Shown piece after piece: positions 37,471 to 46,753 of a stretch of 64,000 bases of DNA. The notes under the pieces were generated by a model, which was not told the origin of the DNA, ran no database searches, and saw nothing but the letters and a program-made list of their open reading frames with translations. Every line of letters begins with the position of its first letter. Position 1 is the stretch's first letter. The DNA lies in the NCBI RefSeq assembly GCF_008244685.1, contig NZ_VTFT01000001.1:1529248-1593247 (forward strand), in the 5' to 3' direction. Position numbers and translations under genes: made by a program. Origin of the DNA: Luteimonas viscosa. GTDB taxonomy: Bacteria; Pseudomonadota; Gammaproteobacteria; Xanthomonadales; Xanthomonadaceae.

Positions 37471-38757
37471 ATGCAGTTCACCAGCACCCGCGGACAGGTT
37501 CCACCGACGTCCATCGATGTCGCCCTCGTCGCCGGACTGGCGCCCGACGGCGGCCTCTACGTGCCCGAACGGTTCCCGCGGCCCGACTTTTCCGCGCCTG
37601 CGACGACGCTCGCGGCGATGGCGACGCGCACCCTGTCGCCCTACTTCACCGCTTCCGCCCTGCGCGGGCGGCTCGACGCGATCTGCGCCGACGCCTTCTG
37701 CTTCGACGCGCCGCTGCAACCGCTCGGAGGGACGGGCGACCATCTGCTGGAACTGTTCCACGGCCCCACCGCCGCGTTCAAGGACTACGCCGCGCGCTTC
37801 CTCGCGCGCGCGCTGGAGGCCCTGCGCGATCCGGACGCGCCACCGACCACGATCGTCGTCGCGACTTCCGGCGACACCGGCGCGGCGGTCGCCTCCGCGT
37901 TCCATCGCCGAGAGGGGTTCCGGGTGCTGATCCTGTATCCGGAGGGCAAGGTCTCGCCGCGACAGGCGCATGGCCTGGAGTGCTGGGGCGACAACGTCGC
38001 CGCGTACCGCGTCGACGGCAGCTTCGACGACTGCCAACGCCTGGCCAAGCAGGCGCTGTCGGACGAGGCGCTGCGCGCACGGGTGCCGCTGGGTTCGGCC
38101 AACAGCATCAGCCTCGGCCGGCTGCTGCCGCAGGCGGCCTACTACGCGCACGCGGCGACCAGCTTCCATGCCCGCCACGGCCAGCCACTCAACTTCATCG
38201 TGCCCACCGGCAATCTCGGCAACGCCAGCGCCGCGTTCGTGGCGCGGGCGATGGGCGCAGCGGTCGGCGAGATCCGCCTGGCCTGCAACGCCAACGACAC
38301 CCTGCCCCGCTACTTTTCCGGTGGCGACTATACCGCCCAGCCCACCCGTGCCACGCTGGCCAACGCGATGGACGTCGGCGCGCCGAGCAACTTCGAGCGG
38401 CTGCGGCACTGGCACGCGGACGATGCCGCGCTGCGCGCCGCCTTCATCGCCCGTTCGATCGACGACGCGACCATCCGCGACGCCATCCGCGACGCGCCGG
38501 CACGCCACGGCATCGTCGCCTGCCCGCACACCGCGACCGGTCTGAAGCTGCTGGAAGACCTGCGCGCGTCCGGGGACGCACGGCCCTGGGCGGTGGTGGC
38601 CACCGCGCATCCGGCCAAGTTCGAGGGCATCGTCGAACCGCTGGTGGGACATCCGGTGCAATTGCCGGCGGCACTGGCGGAGTGCCTCGCACGCCCGGCG
38701 ACGTCGTCGCGGCTCGCGAACGACTATGGCGCGCTGCGCACATTGCTCGCGGGCTGA
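37471..38757 (+). CDS. thrC: Threonine synthase
   Basis: The 428-residue PLP enzyme converts O-phosphohomoserine to threonine. The N-terminal MQFTSTRGQVPPTSIDVALV and the phosphate/PLP region LLELFHGPTAAFKDYAARFL (with the Schiff-base Lys in AFKD) are diagnostic. VVATSGDTGAAVASAFH and IVPTGNLGNASAAFVARAMG are also typical. ATG 37471 follows GAGG at 11 bases. It is separated from thrB by 149 bases that contain the long inverted repeat, so the levels of ThrC may be set separately. Confidence 0.97.
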   Translation: MQFTSTRGQVPPTSIDVALVAGLAPDGGLYVPERFPRPDFSAPATTLAAMATRTLSPYFTASALRGRLDAICADAFCFDAPLQPLGGTGDHLLELFHGPTAAFKDYAARFLARALEALRDPDAPPTTIVVATSGDTGAAVASAFHRREGFRVLILYPEGKVSPRQAHGLECWGDNVAAYRVDGSFDDCQRLAKQALSDEALRARVPLGSANSISLGRLLPQAAYYAHAATSFHARHGQPLNFIVPTGNLGNASAAFVARAMGAAVGEIRLACNANDTLPRYFSGGDYTAQPTRATLANAMDVGAPSNFERLRHWHADDAALRAAFIARSIDDATIRDAIRDAPARHGIVACPHTATGLKLLEDLRASGDARPWAVVATAHPAKFEGIVEPLVGHPVQLPAALAECLARPATSSRLANDYGALRTLLAG

Positions 38758-38829
38758 GCCGCGAGCACCTGGCAGGCAGGACCTTCGCCTGCCCCGCCGG
38801 CACCCGTCCGCTTCGGGCGGCAGCCGTGA

Positions 38830-38880
38830 TCAACGCGCCGCCATGAACGCCTCGATCTCCTCCGCGCTGCGCGCCAGCCC
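38830..38880 (-). pseudogene. Orphan copy of the pepP 3' end
   Basis: These 51 bases match 47 of 51 bases of the true pepP end (39005-39055), 175 bases to the right. They encode LARSAEEIEAFMAAR and a stop. All four differences fall at third codon positions, three of them silent. The rest of the gene is absent. It is a duplication remnant or the tail of a lost PepP paralogue. Confidence 0.7.
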
Positions 38881-38910
38881 GTAGCCCGGGTAAGCGAAGC
38901 GCACCCGGGA
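38881..38910. repeat. Dispersed palindromic repeat
   Basis: GTAGCCCGGGTAAGCGAAGC is followed by GCACCCGGGA; CCCGGGT and ACCCGGG form the arms. This unit is a familiar intergenic repeat in Xanthomonadaceae and pseudomonads (recalled). It sits directly at the edge of the duplicated pepP tail. Confidence 0.6.
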
Positions 38911-39004
38911 CCCACCGGCAGTGCGCCCCATCGCGATGACCGATGGGGCTTCGGCCGTGCCCGGCTCATCCGCGCGCATGTCGACACGAGCCTGGCCGCG
39001 GCCC

Positions 39005-40330
39005 TCAACGTGCCGCCATGAACGCTTCGATCTCGTCCGCGCTGCGTGCCAGCCCTTGCGTCAGCAGTTCGTGGCCATCCTGCGTGATCGCCACGTTGTC
39101 CTCGATGCGGATGCCGATCCCGCGCCATTTCGCCGGCACGCCGGTGTCGTCGACCGGAACGTAGAGCCCCGGTTCGATGGTGAAGACCATTCCCGGTTCC
39201 AGCAGGCGCGATTCTCCATCGATGCGGTAGTCGCCGACGTCATGCACGTCCAGGCCGAGCCAGTGCCCGGTCTTGTGGCGGTAATAGCGCTTGTAGCCGC
39301 CGTCGGCGATGGTCTTCTCCAGCTTGCCCTTGAGCAGGCCGAGCGACAGCAGGCCTTCGGTCAGCGTCTCGACCGCGGCATGGTGCCCGGCCTCGTAGGG
39401 CACGCCCGGGCGCGCCTGCGCCAGCGCCGCGGCCTGCGCCGCCGCGACCAGGTCGTGCAGCGCACGCTGCTCCCGGGTGTAGCGGCCGTTGGCGGGGAAG
39501 GTGCGGGTGATGTCGGCGGCGTAGCCGCGGTATTCGGCGCCGGCATCCACCAGCACCAGGTCGCCGTCGCGCGCCTGCCCGCGGTTGGCGCGGTAATGCA
39601 GCACGCAGGCATTGGCGCCGGCGCCGACGATACTGGCGTAGGCGGGCTCCGCATCGGCGGCGCGGAACACGCGTTCCAGTTCCGCCTGCAGCTCGTACTC
39701 GTGGACGCCCGGCCGGGCCGCGCGCATCGCCGCCTCGTGCGCCTGCACGCTGATCCGCGCCGCGCGGCGCATCAGCTTCAGCTCGTCGCGCGACTTGAAC
39801 AGCCGCATCTCGTCGAGCAGGTGGCCCAGCTCCAGGAACTCGTGTGGCGGCTGCGCCCCGAGACGCACCTGCGCGCGCACCCGGTTGAGCCAGCCGATCA
39901 GCTTGAGGTCGAACTCGGTGTCGAGCCCGAAGTGGTAGTAGACCCGGGTGCGGCCTTCGAGCAGGCCCGGCAGGATCTCGTCGAGGTCGTCGATCGGATA
40001 GGCATCGTCCATGCCGTAGGCCTCTACCGCACCTTCCGGCCCGGCACGCGGTCCGTCCCAGCCCTCGCGTTCGGGATCGCGTTCGCGGCAGAACAGCAAC
40101 GCCTCGCCATGGCGGCGGCCGGGCACCAGCACCAGCACCGCCTCCGGCTCCGGGAACCCGGTGAGGTACCACAGGTCGGAATCCTGCCGATACGGATAGT
40201 GGGTATCGCGGCTGCGGACCCGCTCCGGCGCGGAGGGCAGCACCAGGATCGCGTCCTCGCCCGCCATCCGCATCAGCTGCCGGCGACGGCGGACATAGCC
40301 CTGGGCCGGGATCCCGGTGACCGCGCGCAT
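39005..40330 (-). CDS. pepP: Xaa-Pro aminopeptidase
   Basis: The 441-residue protein (same length as E. coli PepP) removes N-terminal residues before proline and uses two Mn ions. The N-terminal domain contains RRRQLMRMAGEDAILVLPSAPERVRSRDTHYPYRQ, split here by family-variable positions. The pita-bread catalytic domain has the metal ligands in LVDAGAEYRGYAADITRTFP, HKTGHWLGLDVHDVG, FTIEPGLYVP and GIGIRIEDNV. It starts 11 bases after the stop of the UPF0149 gene, the same ygfB-pepP order as in E. coli. Ubiquinone genes that follow in E. coli are not present; instead a REP-like region and a duplicated tail follow. Confidence 0.97.
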   Translation of the reverse strand: MRAVTGIPAQGYVRRRRQLMRMAGEDAILVLPSAPERVRSRDTHYPYRQDSDLWYLTGFPEPEAVLVLVPGRRHGEALLFCRERDPEREGWDGPRAGPEGAVEAYGMDDAYPIDDLDEILPGLLEGRTRVYYHFGLDTEFDLKLIGWLNRVRAQVRLGAQPPHEFLELGHLLDEMRLFKSRDELKLMRRAARISVQAHEAAMRAARPGVHEYELQAELERVFRAADAEPAYASIVGAGANACVLHYRANRGQARDGDLVLVDAGAEYRGYAADITRTFPANGRYTREQRALHDLVAAAQAAALAQARPGVPYEAGHHAAVETLTEGLLSLGLLKGKLEKTIADGGYKRYYRHKTGHWLGLDVHDVGDYRIDGESRLLEPGMVFTIEPGLYVPVDDTGVPAKWRGIGIRIEDNVAITQDGHELLTQGLARSADEIEAFMAAR

Positions 40331-40341
40331 CGCCACCGCCC

Positions 40342-40887
40342 CTAGTTCAGGCGCCCGCGATGACGCGGACCCAGGGTGCAGTCGCCATGCAGCAGCAGCG
40401 CCGCCACCCGCACGTATTCCTCGATCTCGGCCAGCGCGTCCTCGTCCTCCTGGTCGCCGCCCGCCTCGGGCGCGGCCGCGGCCAGGCGCACCAGGTCGGC
40501 GAGCGCTTCGCCGCCCTCCTCCGACAGTGGCGGCGACGCGCCGGCCGCCAGCCCGAACGCGCCGACGAAACCGCGGCACCAGTCGAACAGCGCGCCGCTG
40601 CGCACCAGCAACGACGCCTCGTCATCGGGCAGCAGCAGCGCGAAACCGAAGTCGCGATCCTCCAGCTGCGACGCCGTGGCCGCGCGCAACCGGTCGAGCG
40701 TATCGCCCGGGGCGACCGGCGCCAGTTCCTGGTCCACCAGCACCTTGCCGAGCCAGTCGGGACCATCGGAACCGCCGCCGGCCAGCCAGCCGCAGAGCGC
40801 GCCGTGCAGCTCGCTGGCGCCCACGCCCAGCCGCCGGTCGCGACTGGCCGAATCGACGTCCTGAAGCGGCGGCAAGGGCTCGGACAC
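40342..40887 (-). CDS. UPF0149 family protein (YgfB-like)
   Basis: The 181-residue acidic protein starts with GTG 40887, 8 bases after GGAGG. The segments SELHGALCGWLAGGG, LLLPDDEASLLVRSGALFDWCRGFVGAFG and DQEDEDALAEIEEYVRVAALLLH are typical of the YecA/YgfB UPF0149 family. The function of the family is poorly known. It is the first gene of a two-gene unit with pepP. Confidence 0.92.
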   Translation of the reverse strand: MSEPLPPLQDVDSASRDRRLGVGASELHGALCGWLAGGGSDGPDWLGKVLVDQELAPVAPGDTLDRLRAATASQLEDRDFGFALLLPDDEASLLVRSGALFDWCRGFVGAFGLAAGASPPLSEEGGEALADLVRLAAAAPEAGGDQEDEDALAEIEEYVRVAALLLHGDCTLGPRHRGRLN

Positions 40888-40985
40888 GGATGGTTCCTCC
40901 TGCGGATGCGACAAGTCTAGAACGTCGTCCGCGCCGCTGCATGCGACCATGCGCCATCGCATGTCCACGCCGGACGCGCCGCCGC

Positions 40986-41015
40986 TTGTTGCCGGCCGCC
41001 GCGGGCGCCTACACT
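40986..41015 (+). promoter_or_regulatory. Possible promoter of the GGDEF-EAL gene
   Basis: TTGTTG (40986-40991) and TACACT (41010-41015) are 18 bases apart, 38 bases before the GTG start. Confidence 0.4.
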
Positions 41016-41052
41016 CGGTCATTCAAGGACGCAAAGCGCAGGGGTTCTCCGC

Positions 41053-43269
41053 GTGCCGACCAATCCGGGGGACCTGCAGTTGCTGCTCGCGGCGGTGGTC
41101 GCGTCGCTGCTGCTGCTCGCCCTGCTGTTCATCAGCCTGCGGCGGCGACAGAGCGAGCGGTCCTACATCGATCGCCTGCGCGACGGCGAGGAGCGCCTGA
41201 AGCTCGCGCTCTGGGCGACCGGGGAGCGTTACTGGGCCTACGACGTCGGCAACGGCAACATCCACCGTCTGGCCGCGGAGTCCCGCGAGAACCCGTCCGG
41301 GGAGCTGGCCGAGGAGATCTCGGCGGTGGGCGACGTGGTCCATCCCGACGACCTGCCGATGGTGCGCCAGCGCGTTGAGGACTACCTCGCCGGCCACACC
41401 GACACCTTCCTCGCCGAGCTGCGCGTGGCCGATGCCAAGGGCGGCTGGGTGTGGATGCGCGCCCGCGGACGCGCGGTGGCGCGCGACCCGCAGGGCCACA
41501 TCCGGCGGATCGCCGGCACCGCGCTCAACATCACCGGCACCCGCGCGGCCGAGCGCGAACTGCGCATCTCCAGCGAAGTGCTGCGCAGCATGAACGAGGC
41601 GGTGGCGGTGATCGACCGCAACTTCGACTTCGTCTCGGTCAACCCGGCGTTCCTGCGCATGACCGGCTACGACGAGGAGGACGTGATCGGCCGCAATTCC
41701 AGCGTGCTCGACAGCCTCCAGCACGACGCCGCCTTCTACCAGCACATCCGCGAGCAGATCCGGCGCAAGGGTCGCTGGAACGGCGAGATCTGGCAGCGGC
41801 GCAAGGACGGCGAGGAGTTCCTGTGCCAGATCGAGTCGAGCACGGTCTACGACAAGAACGGCCAGCTGATCCTGTACGTGGCGGTGCTCAACGACATCAC
41901 CCAGCAGAAGCGCGCCGAGCAGGAGCTGCGCTACCTCGCCAACTTCGACACCCTGACCAACCTGCCCAACCGCTCGCTGCTCTCGGAGCGCCTGTCGCGC
42001 GCGATCGTGCGCGCGCATCGCGAGGACAACCGGATCGCGGTGCTGTTCCTCGACCTGGACCGCTTCAAGGACGTCAACGATTCGCTCGGCCACGCCGCCG
42101 GCGACCGGATCCTGCGCGCGGCCGCCGCGCGCCTGCAGCAGACCGTGGGCATGCACCACACCGTCGCGCGCCTGGGCGGCGACGAGTTCACGGTGGTGCT
42201 GGAGAACCTGGAGACCCCGGAAGAGGCCGACCGGGTGGCGCGCGAGATCATCATGGCGTTCGAGGCGCCGCTGCTGCTCGACGACCGACGCGAGATCGCG
42301 ATCTCGCCCTCGATCGGCATCAGCCTCTACCCCGACCACGCCCACGTGCCGACCGAGCTGCTCAAGCAGGCCGACACCGCGATGTACCAGGCCAAGGCCG
42401 CGGGCCGGCGCACCTTCATGCGCTACGACGACGCGATGGACGTGGTGGTGCGCCAGCGCGCCACCATTTCCGGCGCGCTGCGCAAGGTGCTCGACCGCGG
42501 CGAGCTGCGGCTGGTGTTCCAGCCGCAGCTGGCGCTGGCCGAAGGCCGGATCACCGGGGTCGAGGCGCTGCTGCGCTGGCACAGCGACGAGCACGGCGAG
42601 ATCCCGCCGGCGGACTTCATCCCGATGGCCGAGGAAAGCGGCCTGATCCTGGAAATCGGCGAATGGGTGCTGCGCGAGGCCTGCCTGACCCTGCAGCGCT
42701 GGCGCCAGCACGGTCTGACCGACCTCACCGTCTCGGTCAACGTCTCGGTGCTGCAGTTGCTGCGCGGCGATTTCCCGGAGGTGGTGAGCCGGGTGCTCGC
42801 CGACATCGACCTGCCGCCGAGCGCGCTCGAGCTCGAGCTCACCGAGAGCGTGCTGATGGCCAATGCCGAGCACACGGCGGCCAAGCTGCAGGCGTTCCGG
42901 AAACTGGGCGTCTCGCTGGCGATCGACGATTTCGGCACCGGATATTCCTCGCTGGCCTACCTCAAACGGCTGCCGATCACCACGATCAAGATCGACAAGG
43001 CCTTCATCGGCGACCTCACCCACGACCCGGAAGACGCCGCGATCACCAGCACGGTCATCACCATGGCCCACTCCCTGGGCCTGAACGTGGTCGCCGAGGG
43101 CGTGGAAACCGAGGCCCAGGTCCGCTTCCTGCGCGGCCAGCAGTGCGACGAGGTGCAGGGATTCTGGCTGTCGCAACCGCTCGACGCCCATACCTGCCTG
43201 GCCTTCATCCGCAACTGGCGACCCCCGGCCCAGGAGGCGACGCCGCCGCGGTCGCTGGCGGCGCCTTGA
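41053..43269 (+). CDS. PAS-PAS-GGDEF-EAL cyclic-di-GMP signalling protein
   Basis: The 738-residue protein has one N-terminal membrane helix (LLAAVVASLLLLALLFISL). Two PAS domains follow (about 45-160 and 180-290), then GGDEF (about 295-455) and EAL (about 470-725). The cyclase loop RLGGDEFTVVL is intact (GGDEF at 375-379). The phosphodiesterase motifs EALLRW (from 504), ELTES, DDFGTGYSSLAYL and VVAEGVET are also complete. It could therefore make and/or degrade cyclic-di-GMP in response to a PAS signal. GTG 41053 is the only start before the membrane helix. It diverges from ygfB-pepP and stands between that pair and zapA, where E. coli has no such gene. Confidence 0.95.
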   Translation: MPTNPGDLQLLLAAVVASLLLLALLFISLRRRQSERSYIDRLRDGEERLKLALWATGERYWAYDVGNGNIHRLAAESRENPSGELAEEISAVGDVVHPDDLPMVRQRVEDYLAGHTDTFLAELRVADAKGGWVWMRARGRAVARDPQGHIRRIAGTALNITGTRAAERELRISSEVLRSMNEAVAVIDRNFDFVSVNPAFLRMTGYDEEDVIGRNSSVLDSLQHDAAFYQHIREQIRRKGRWNGEIWQRRKDGEEFLCQIESSTVYDKNGQLILYVAVLNDITQQKRAEQELRYLANFDTLTNLPNRSLLSERLSRAIVRAHREDNRIAVLFLDLDRFKDVNDSLGHAAGDRILRAAAARLQQTVGMHHTVARLGGDEFTVVLENLETPEEADRVAREIIMAFEAPLLLDDRREIAISPSIGISLYPDHAHVPTELLKQADTAMYQAKAAGRRTFMRYDDAMDVVVRQRATISGALRKVLDRGELRLVFQPQLALAEGRITGVEALLRWHSDEHGEIPPADFIPMAEESGLILEIGEWVLREACLTLQRWRQHGLTDLTVSVNVSVLQLLRGDFPEVVSRVLADIDLPPSALELELTESVLMANAEHTAAKLQAFRKLGVSLAIDDFGTGYSSLAYLKRLPITTIKIDKAFIGDLTHDPEDAAITSTVITMAHSLGLNVVAEGVETEAQVRFLRGQQCDEVQGFWLSQPLDAHTCLAFIRNWRPPAQEATPPRSLAAP

Positions 43270-43300
43270 CCGCCCCCTGCCCGCTGCCTATCGTGCCGAT

Positions 43301-43522
43301 ATGGACCGCCCGGACGTCATCGCCCAGCTCCGCGCCCTGACCGGGCGCATCGACGCGCTGGTCGAGCGCGCCCAGAAGCTGGCCGAGGAGAACCGGTCGC
43401 TGCGCCAGCAGCACGAGCAGATCTCCGGCGAGCGCTCGCAGCTGCTGGCCAAGAACGAGCAGGCGCGTTCGCGGGTGGAGGCGATGATCGCGCGGCTCAA
43501 GTCGCTGGAACAGCACACGTGA
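43301..43522 (+). CDS. Short coiled-coil protein, TIGR02449-type (ZapB-like)
   Basis: The 73-residue protein is one continuous heptad-rich helix (IAQLRALTGRIDALVERAQK, LAEENRSLRQQHEQIS, RSRVEAMIARLKSLEQ). It matches in size and position the TIGR02449 family that is found next to zapA in gammaproteobacteria. A role in FtsZ-ring stabilisation with ZapA is inferred from position and shape. It precedes zapA by 10 bases. Confidence 0.88.
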   Translation: MDRPDVIAQLRALTGRIDALVERAQKLAEENRSLRQQHEQISGERSQLLAKNEQARSRVEAMIARLKSLEQHT

Positions 43523-43532
43523 GCGCGCGCGC

Positions 43533-43832
43533 ATGAGCGGCACCAGCGAAGCGGTCAGCGTCCACGTCCTCGACCGCGAGTACACCGTCGGCGTCGCCGC
43601 CGACGAGCGCGAAAGCCTGATGGCCGCGGCGAAACTGCTCGACGGGCGCATGCGCGAGGTGCGCGGCAGCAACCGCATGGCGGCGGTGGACCGGGTCGCG
43701 GTGCTCGCGGCACTCAACCTCGCGCACGAACTTCAGCAGGTGAGGGTGGAGAACGAGCAGCGCGATCGCGAGATGGCGCGCCTGCTCGAGGACCTGCAGC
43801 GCAAGCTCGACGGCCTGATCGACGCGCGCTGA
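43533..43832 (+). CDS. zapA: Cell division protein ZapA
   Basis: The 99-residue protein has the ZapA globular head (VSVHVLDREYTVGVAADERESLMAAAKLLDGRM, in two halves around the YTV/ADE junction). The helix NRMAAVDRVAVLAALNLAHEL and a C-terminal coiled coil follow. ZapA binds and cross-links FtsZ filaments at mid-cell. The gene is followed by ssrS and fau, the conserved zapA-ssrS-fau order. Confidence 0.96.
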   Translation: MSGTSEAVSVHVLDREYTVGVAADERESLMAAAKLLDGRMREVRGSNRMAAVDRVAVLAALNLAHELQQVRVENEQRDREMARLLEDLQRKLDGLIDAR

Positions 43833-43883
43833 TGCCGCGCATGCGCGGCATGAACCGCGGCATGCCACTGCCGACGAACGGGC

Positions 43884-43911
43884 TTGGCAGGAAATGGCGG
43901 CGGGCTATACT
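43884..43911 (+). promoter_or_regulatory. ssrS promoter
   Basis: TTGGCA (43884-43889) and TATACT (43906-43911) are separated by 16 bases. The predicted start at about 43917-43919 coincides with the base of the 6S RNA closing stem. Confidence 0.8.
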
Positions 43912-43916
43912 GCATT

Positions 43917-44104
43917 CGCGTCCTCTGCCCTGTCCGACGGCATGCGCAACATTCGCCTTGTCCCTTAATGACGACCACGGGGGCGCGAGGAATCCGGGAG
44001 TGCAGGTCCGCCTTGTAGCGGGAAGCCCGATGGAAACCGAACGCTCCCACTTGAACCCCGGGTTCAAGGTCGTTTCGCAGGCATCGGCATGGCGGAGGAC
44101 GTAT
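43917..44104 (+). ncRNA. ssrS: 6S RNA
   Basis: The 5' end CGTCCTCTGCC (43919-43929) pairs over 11 positions, one G-U, with the 3' end GGCGGAGGACG (44091-44101), closing an RNA of about 187 bases. The hairpin TTGAACCCCGGGTTCAA and the following GCAGGCATCGGCATGG correspond to the conserved 3' part of E. coli 6S RNA. 6S RNA mimics an open promoter and binds the sigma-70 holoenzyme in stationary phase. Position between zapA and fau supports the call. The ends are predictions to within a few bases. Confidence 0.95.
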
Positions 44105-44226
44105 CCATTCTGCGGCGGACTCGACGCCCCATCGGGCGGAACCGCCAGGCCGCTTCGCACGCCGCGCTTCCGGCGGCCATGCCGCCCCCGGCACAATGGC
44201 GGGCATGACCCCCGCGCAATCCCTCG

Positions 44227-44804
44227 ATGACGTCTGAACGCGACGCGCTGCGACGCGAGATGCGCGCGCGCCGTCGCGCGCTGCCGGCGCCCGCGCGCAT
44301 CGCCGCGGCCGAGCCGCTGGCCGAACGGCTCCTGGCATTGCCCTTCGCCCCGCGCTCCGGCTTCGTCGGCGGCTACTGGGCGATGGACGGCGAGATCGCG
44401 CTGCACGCCTGGCAGTTGCGCCTGCCCGGGGGCGTGCGCTACTGCCTGCCGGTGTTGCACGGGGACCGGACGTTGCGCTTCGCGCCATGGACGCCGGGCG
44501 CGCCGCTGGCGAACAACCGCTACGGCATCCCCGAGCCGCAGGTGCCTGCCGACGCCCTGCTGCCACCGTCCGCGCTCGGACTCGCCATCGTGCCGCTGGT
44601 GGCGTTCGACGCGCGCGGACACCGGCTCGGCATGGGCGGCGGCTGGTACGATCGCAGCTTCGCGTTCCGTGCCGCGCAAGCCGGCCCGCCGCGGCTGGTG
44701 GGCGCGGCGTTCTCCATGCAGCAGGCCGACGCGATCCCGTCCGAACCCTGGGACATCCCGCTCGACGCGGTCTGCACCGAATCCGACACCTTCCTGGTCC
44801 CCGC

Positions 44805-44808
<4 letters not shown>
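44227..44808 (+). CDS. fau: 5-formyltetrahydrofolate cyclo-ligase
   Basis: The 193-residue protein converts 5-formyl-THF to 5,10-methenyl-THF using ATP. It has the family start LRREMRARRRAL, the GYWAMDGEIAL region, and the C-terminal LVAFDARGHRLGMGGGWYDR motif (from about residue 127) that binds phosphate. It lies downstream of ssrS as in E. coli (ygfA), so it may be cotranscribed with the 6S precursor. Its stop overlaps the start of the EVE gene (ATGA). Confidence 0.95.
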
Positions 44809-45272
<464 letters not shown>

Positions 45273-45277
45273 CGGTG

Positions 45278-45455
45278 ACCGGTGATCCGGGGGATTCGTG
45301 GTTGGTGATTCGGAAGAAGCCCGTGTCATCCCGAGCGCAGCGAGGGATCTCGCTCCCGATGCCACGTCGCCCGGATCCCTCGCTGCGCTCGGGATGACAG
45401 CCTGCACCGCGAATTTCGACCCCTAATCACGAATCACCAGTCACCAATCCCCACA
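45278..45455. repeat. Composite inverted repeat element
   Basis: Inner 25-base arms at 45325-45349 and 45374-45398 (core TCCCGAGCGCAGCGAGGGAT and its inverse) are perfect inverses. They are flanked by outer, less perfect arms made of ATTCGTGGTTGGTGATTC and GAATCACCAGTCACCAAT. It fills nearly the whole gap between the EVE gene and rpiA. Both motifs are recalled as dispersed intergenic repeats in many proteobacteria. Confidence 0.7.
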
Positions 45456-45459
45456 ACCC

Positions 45460-46110
45460 ATGTCCGAATCCAAGCGCCTGGCCGGCGAAAAAGCCATCGA
45501 GTTCGTCGAGGACGGCATGGTCGTCGGGGTCGGCACCGGCTCGACGGTCGCGTTCTTCATCGATGCGCTGGGGCGGATCCGCGACCGCATCGCCGGCGCC
45601 GTGTCCAGCTCGGAGCAGAGCACGGAGCGTCTGCACCGGCACGGGATCGAGGTCCTCGACCTCAATGCCGCCGGCCCGCTGCCGCTGTACGTGGACGGCG
45701 CCGACGAATGCGATCCGCACAGGCGGCTGATCAAGGGCGGCGGCGCGGCGCTGACGCGCGAGAAGATCATCGCCCAGGCCAGTACGCGCTTCGTCTGCAT
45801 CATCGACCCGGCCAAGCAGGTCGACGTGCTCGGCCGCTTCCCGCTGCCGATCGAGGTGATCCCGATGGCGCGCAGCCTGGTGGCGCGCGAAGTCCTGGCC
45901 AGGACCGGCGGGCAACCGGTGTGGCGCGAGGGCGTGGTCACCGACAACGGCAACTGGGTGCTGGACGTGCATGGCCTGCGTATCGTCGATCCGGTCGCGC
46001 TGGAGGCCGAACTCAACCAGATTCCGGGCGTGGTCGCGGTGGGCCTGTTCGCGCGCCGCCCTGCGGACGTGGTGATCGTCGGCGGGGAGCCACCGCTGGT
46101 GCTGCGCTAG
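45460..46110 (+). CDS. rpiA: Ribose-5-phosphate isomerase A
   Basis: The 216-residue protein interconverts ribose-5-phosphate and ribulose-5-phosphate. The family motifs are [48 protein letters not shown] (metal/phosphate and catalytic Asp region), ALTREKIIA and [14 protein letters not shown]. The length matches RpiA. It is preceded by the composite repeat; a ribosome site is weak. No operon partner follows on the same strand. Confidence 0.97.
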   Translation: MSESKRLAGEKAIEFVEDGMVVGVGTGSTVAFFIDALGRIRDRIAGAVSSSEQSTERLHRHGIEVLDLNAAGPLPLYVDGADECDPHRRLIKGGGAALTREKIIAQASTRFVCIIDPAKQVDVLGRFPLPIEVIPMARSLVAREVLARTGGQPVWREGVVTDNGNWVLDVHGLRIVDPVALEAELNQIPGVVAVGLFARRPADVVIVGGEPPLVLR

Positions 46111-46317
46111 CCGGTACGCGATGCTCCGGGCGCGGCCCGCTGTCTGCGTACCCGCCCGGACAGCAGCGGCGCCAGGAGCCGCACATCGGCGGGGAGCCCA
46201 CCCGTTGCGGCAGGGGGCAGGGTGAGGGCTGGACCAGCATGCAGCGGCATCGGCGCGCCAACACGATTCCCGGTTCCCGGACAAGCCCGTCCCTGGGCCC
46301 ACCCGGAAGACGAAGAC

Positions 46318-46659
46318 TCAGCGCAGCGCGATCGCCGCGAGTGCGCGCGCGGCCTGTCGCCGTGGCATGGCGCGGCGACGCGCGCCCGGTATCGCCGGCG
46401 CACGGCGACGCGACGGCAGCGCCACTGCGGCTCCGGTCGCGACGCCGCGGCGCGACCACGCCAGCAGTCGCGTCGCAAGCAGGCTGGTGGCCGGGAGCGC
46501 AAGCAGCCAGAACGGCGTCCAGCCGAGCATCTGGCCGGCGCCGCGCGCGGCGGGAAACGACAGCAGGACGACCGCGGCCAGGAACAAGGTGCCGAGCAGC
46601 AGCCGCTCGACGACGGGAAGGGCGTCGCGGCGTGGGGGACGGGCTTCGGTTCGGGTCAT
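46318..46659 (-). CDS. Small membrane protein of unknown function
   Basis: The 113-residue protein has two hydrophobic helices (LLLGTLFLAAVVLLSFPAA and LGWTPFWLLALPATSLLATRL) followed by a very basic, Arg-rich tail of about 45 residues. An AGGAG site 8 bases before the ATG makes it a credible gene. I recognise no family. Confidence 0.7.
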   Translation of the reverse strand: MTRTEARPPRRDALPVVERLLLGTLFLAAVVLLSFPAARGAGQMLGWTPFWLLALPATSLLATRLLAWSRRGVATGAAVALPSRRRAPAIPGARRRAMPRRQAARALAAIALR

Positions 46660-46753
46660 GGCGGTCGCTCCTGTCGTGGCGCACAGCCTCGCCGGCCGTC
46701 ATCTCAGGGACTGCGACGCCTTCCCGGCGCCCGCGGACGATGCCGCCGCGCTA

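Noticed and set aside
46190-46232. Terminator after rpiA
   Set aside because: The segment resembles a degraded copy of the repeat at 211-234 and has no stable stem or T-run.
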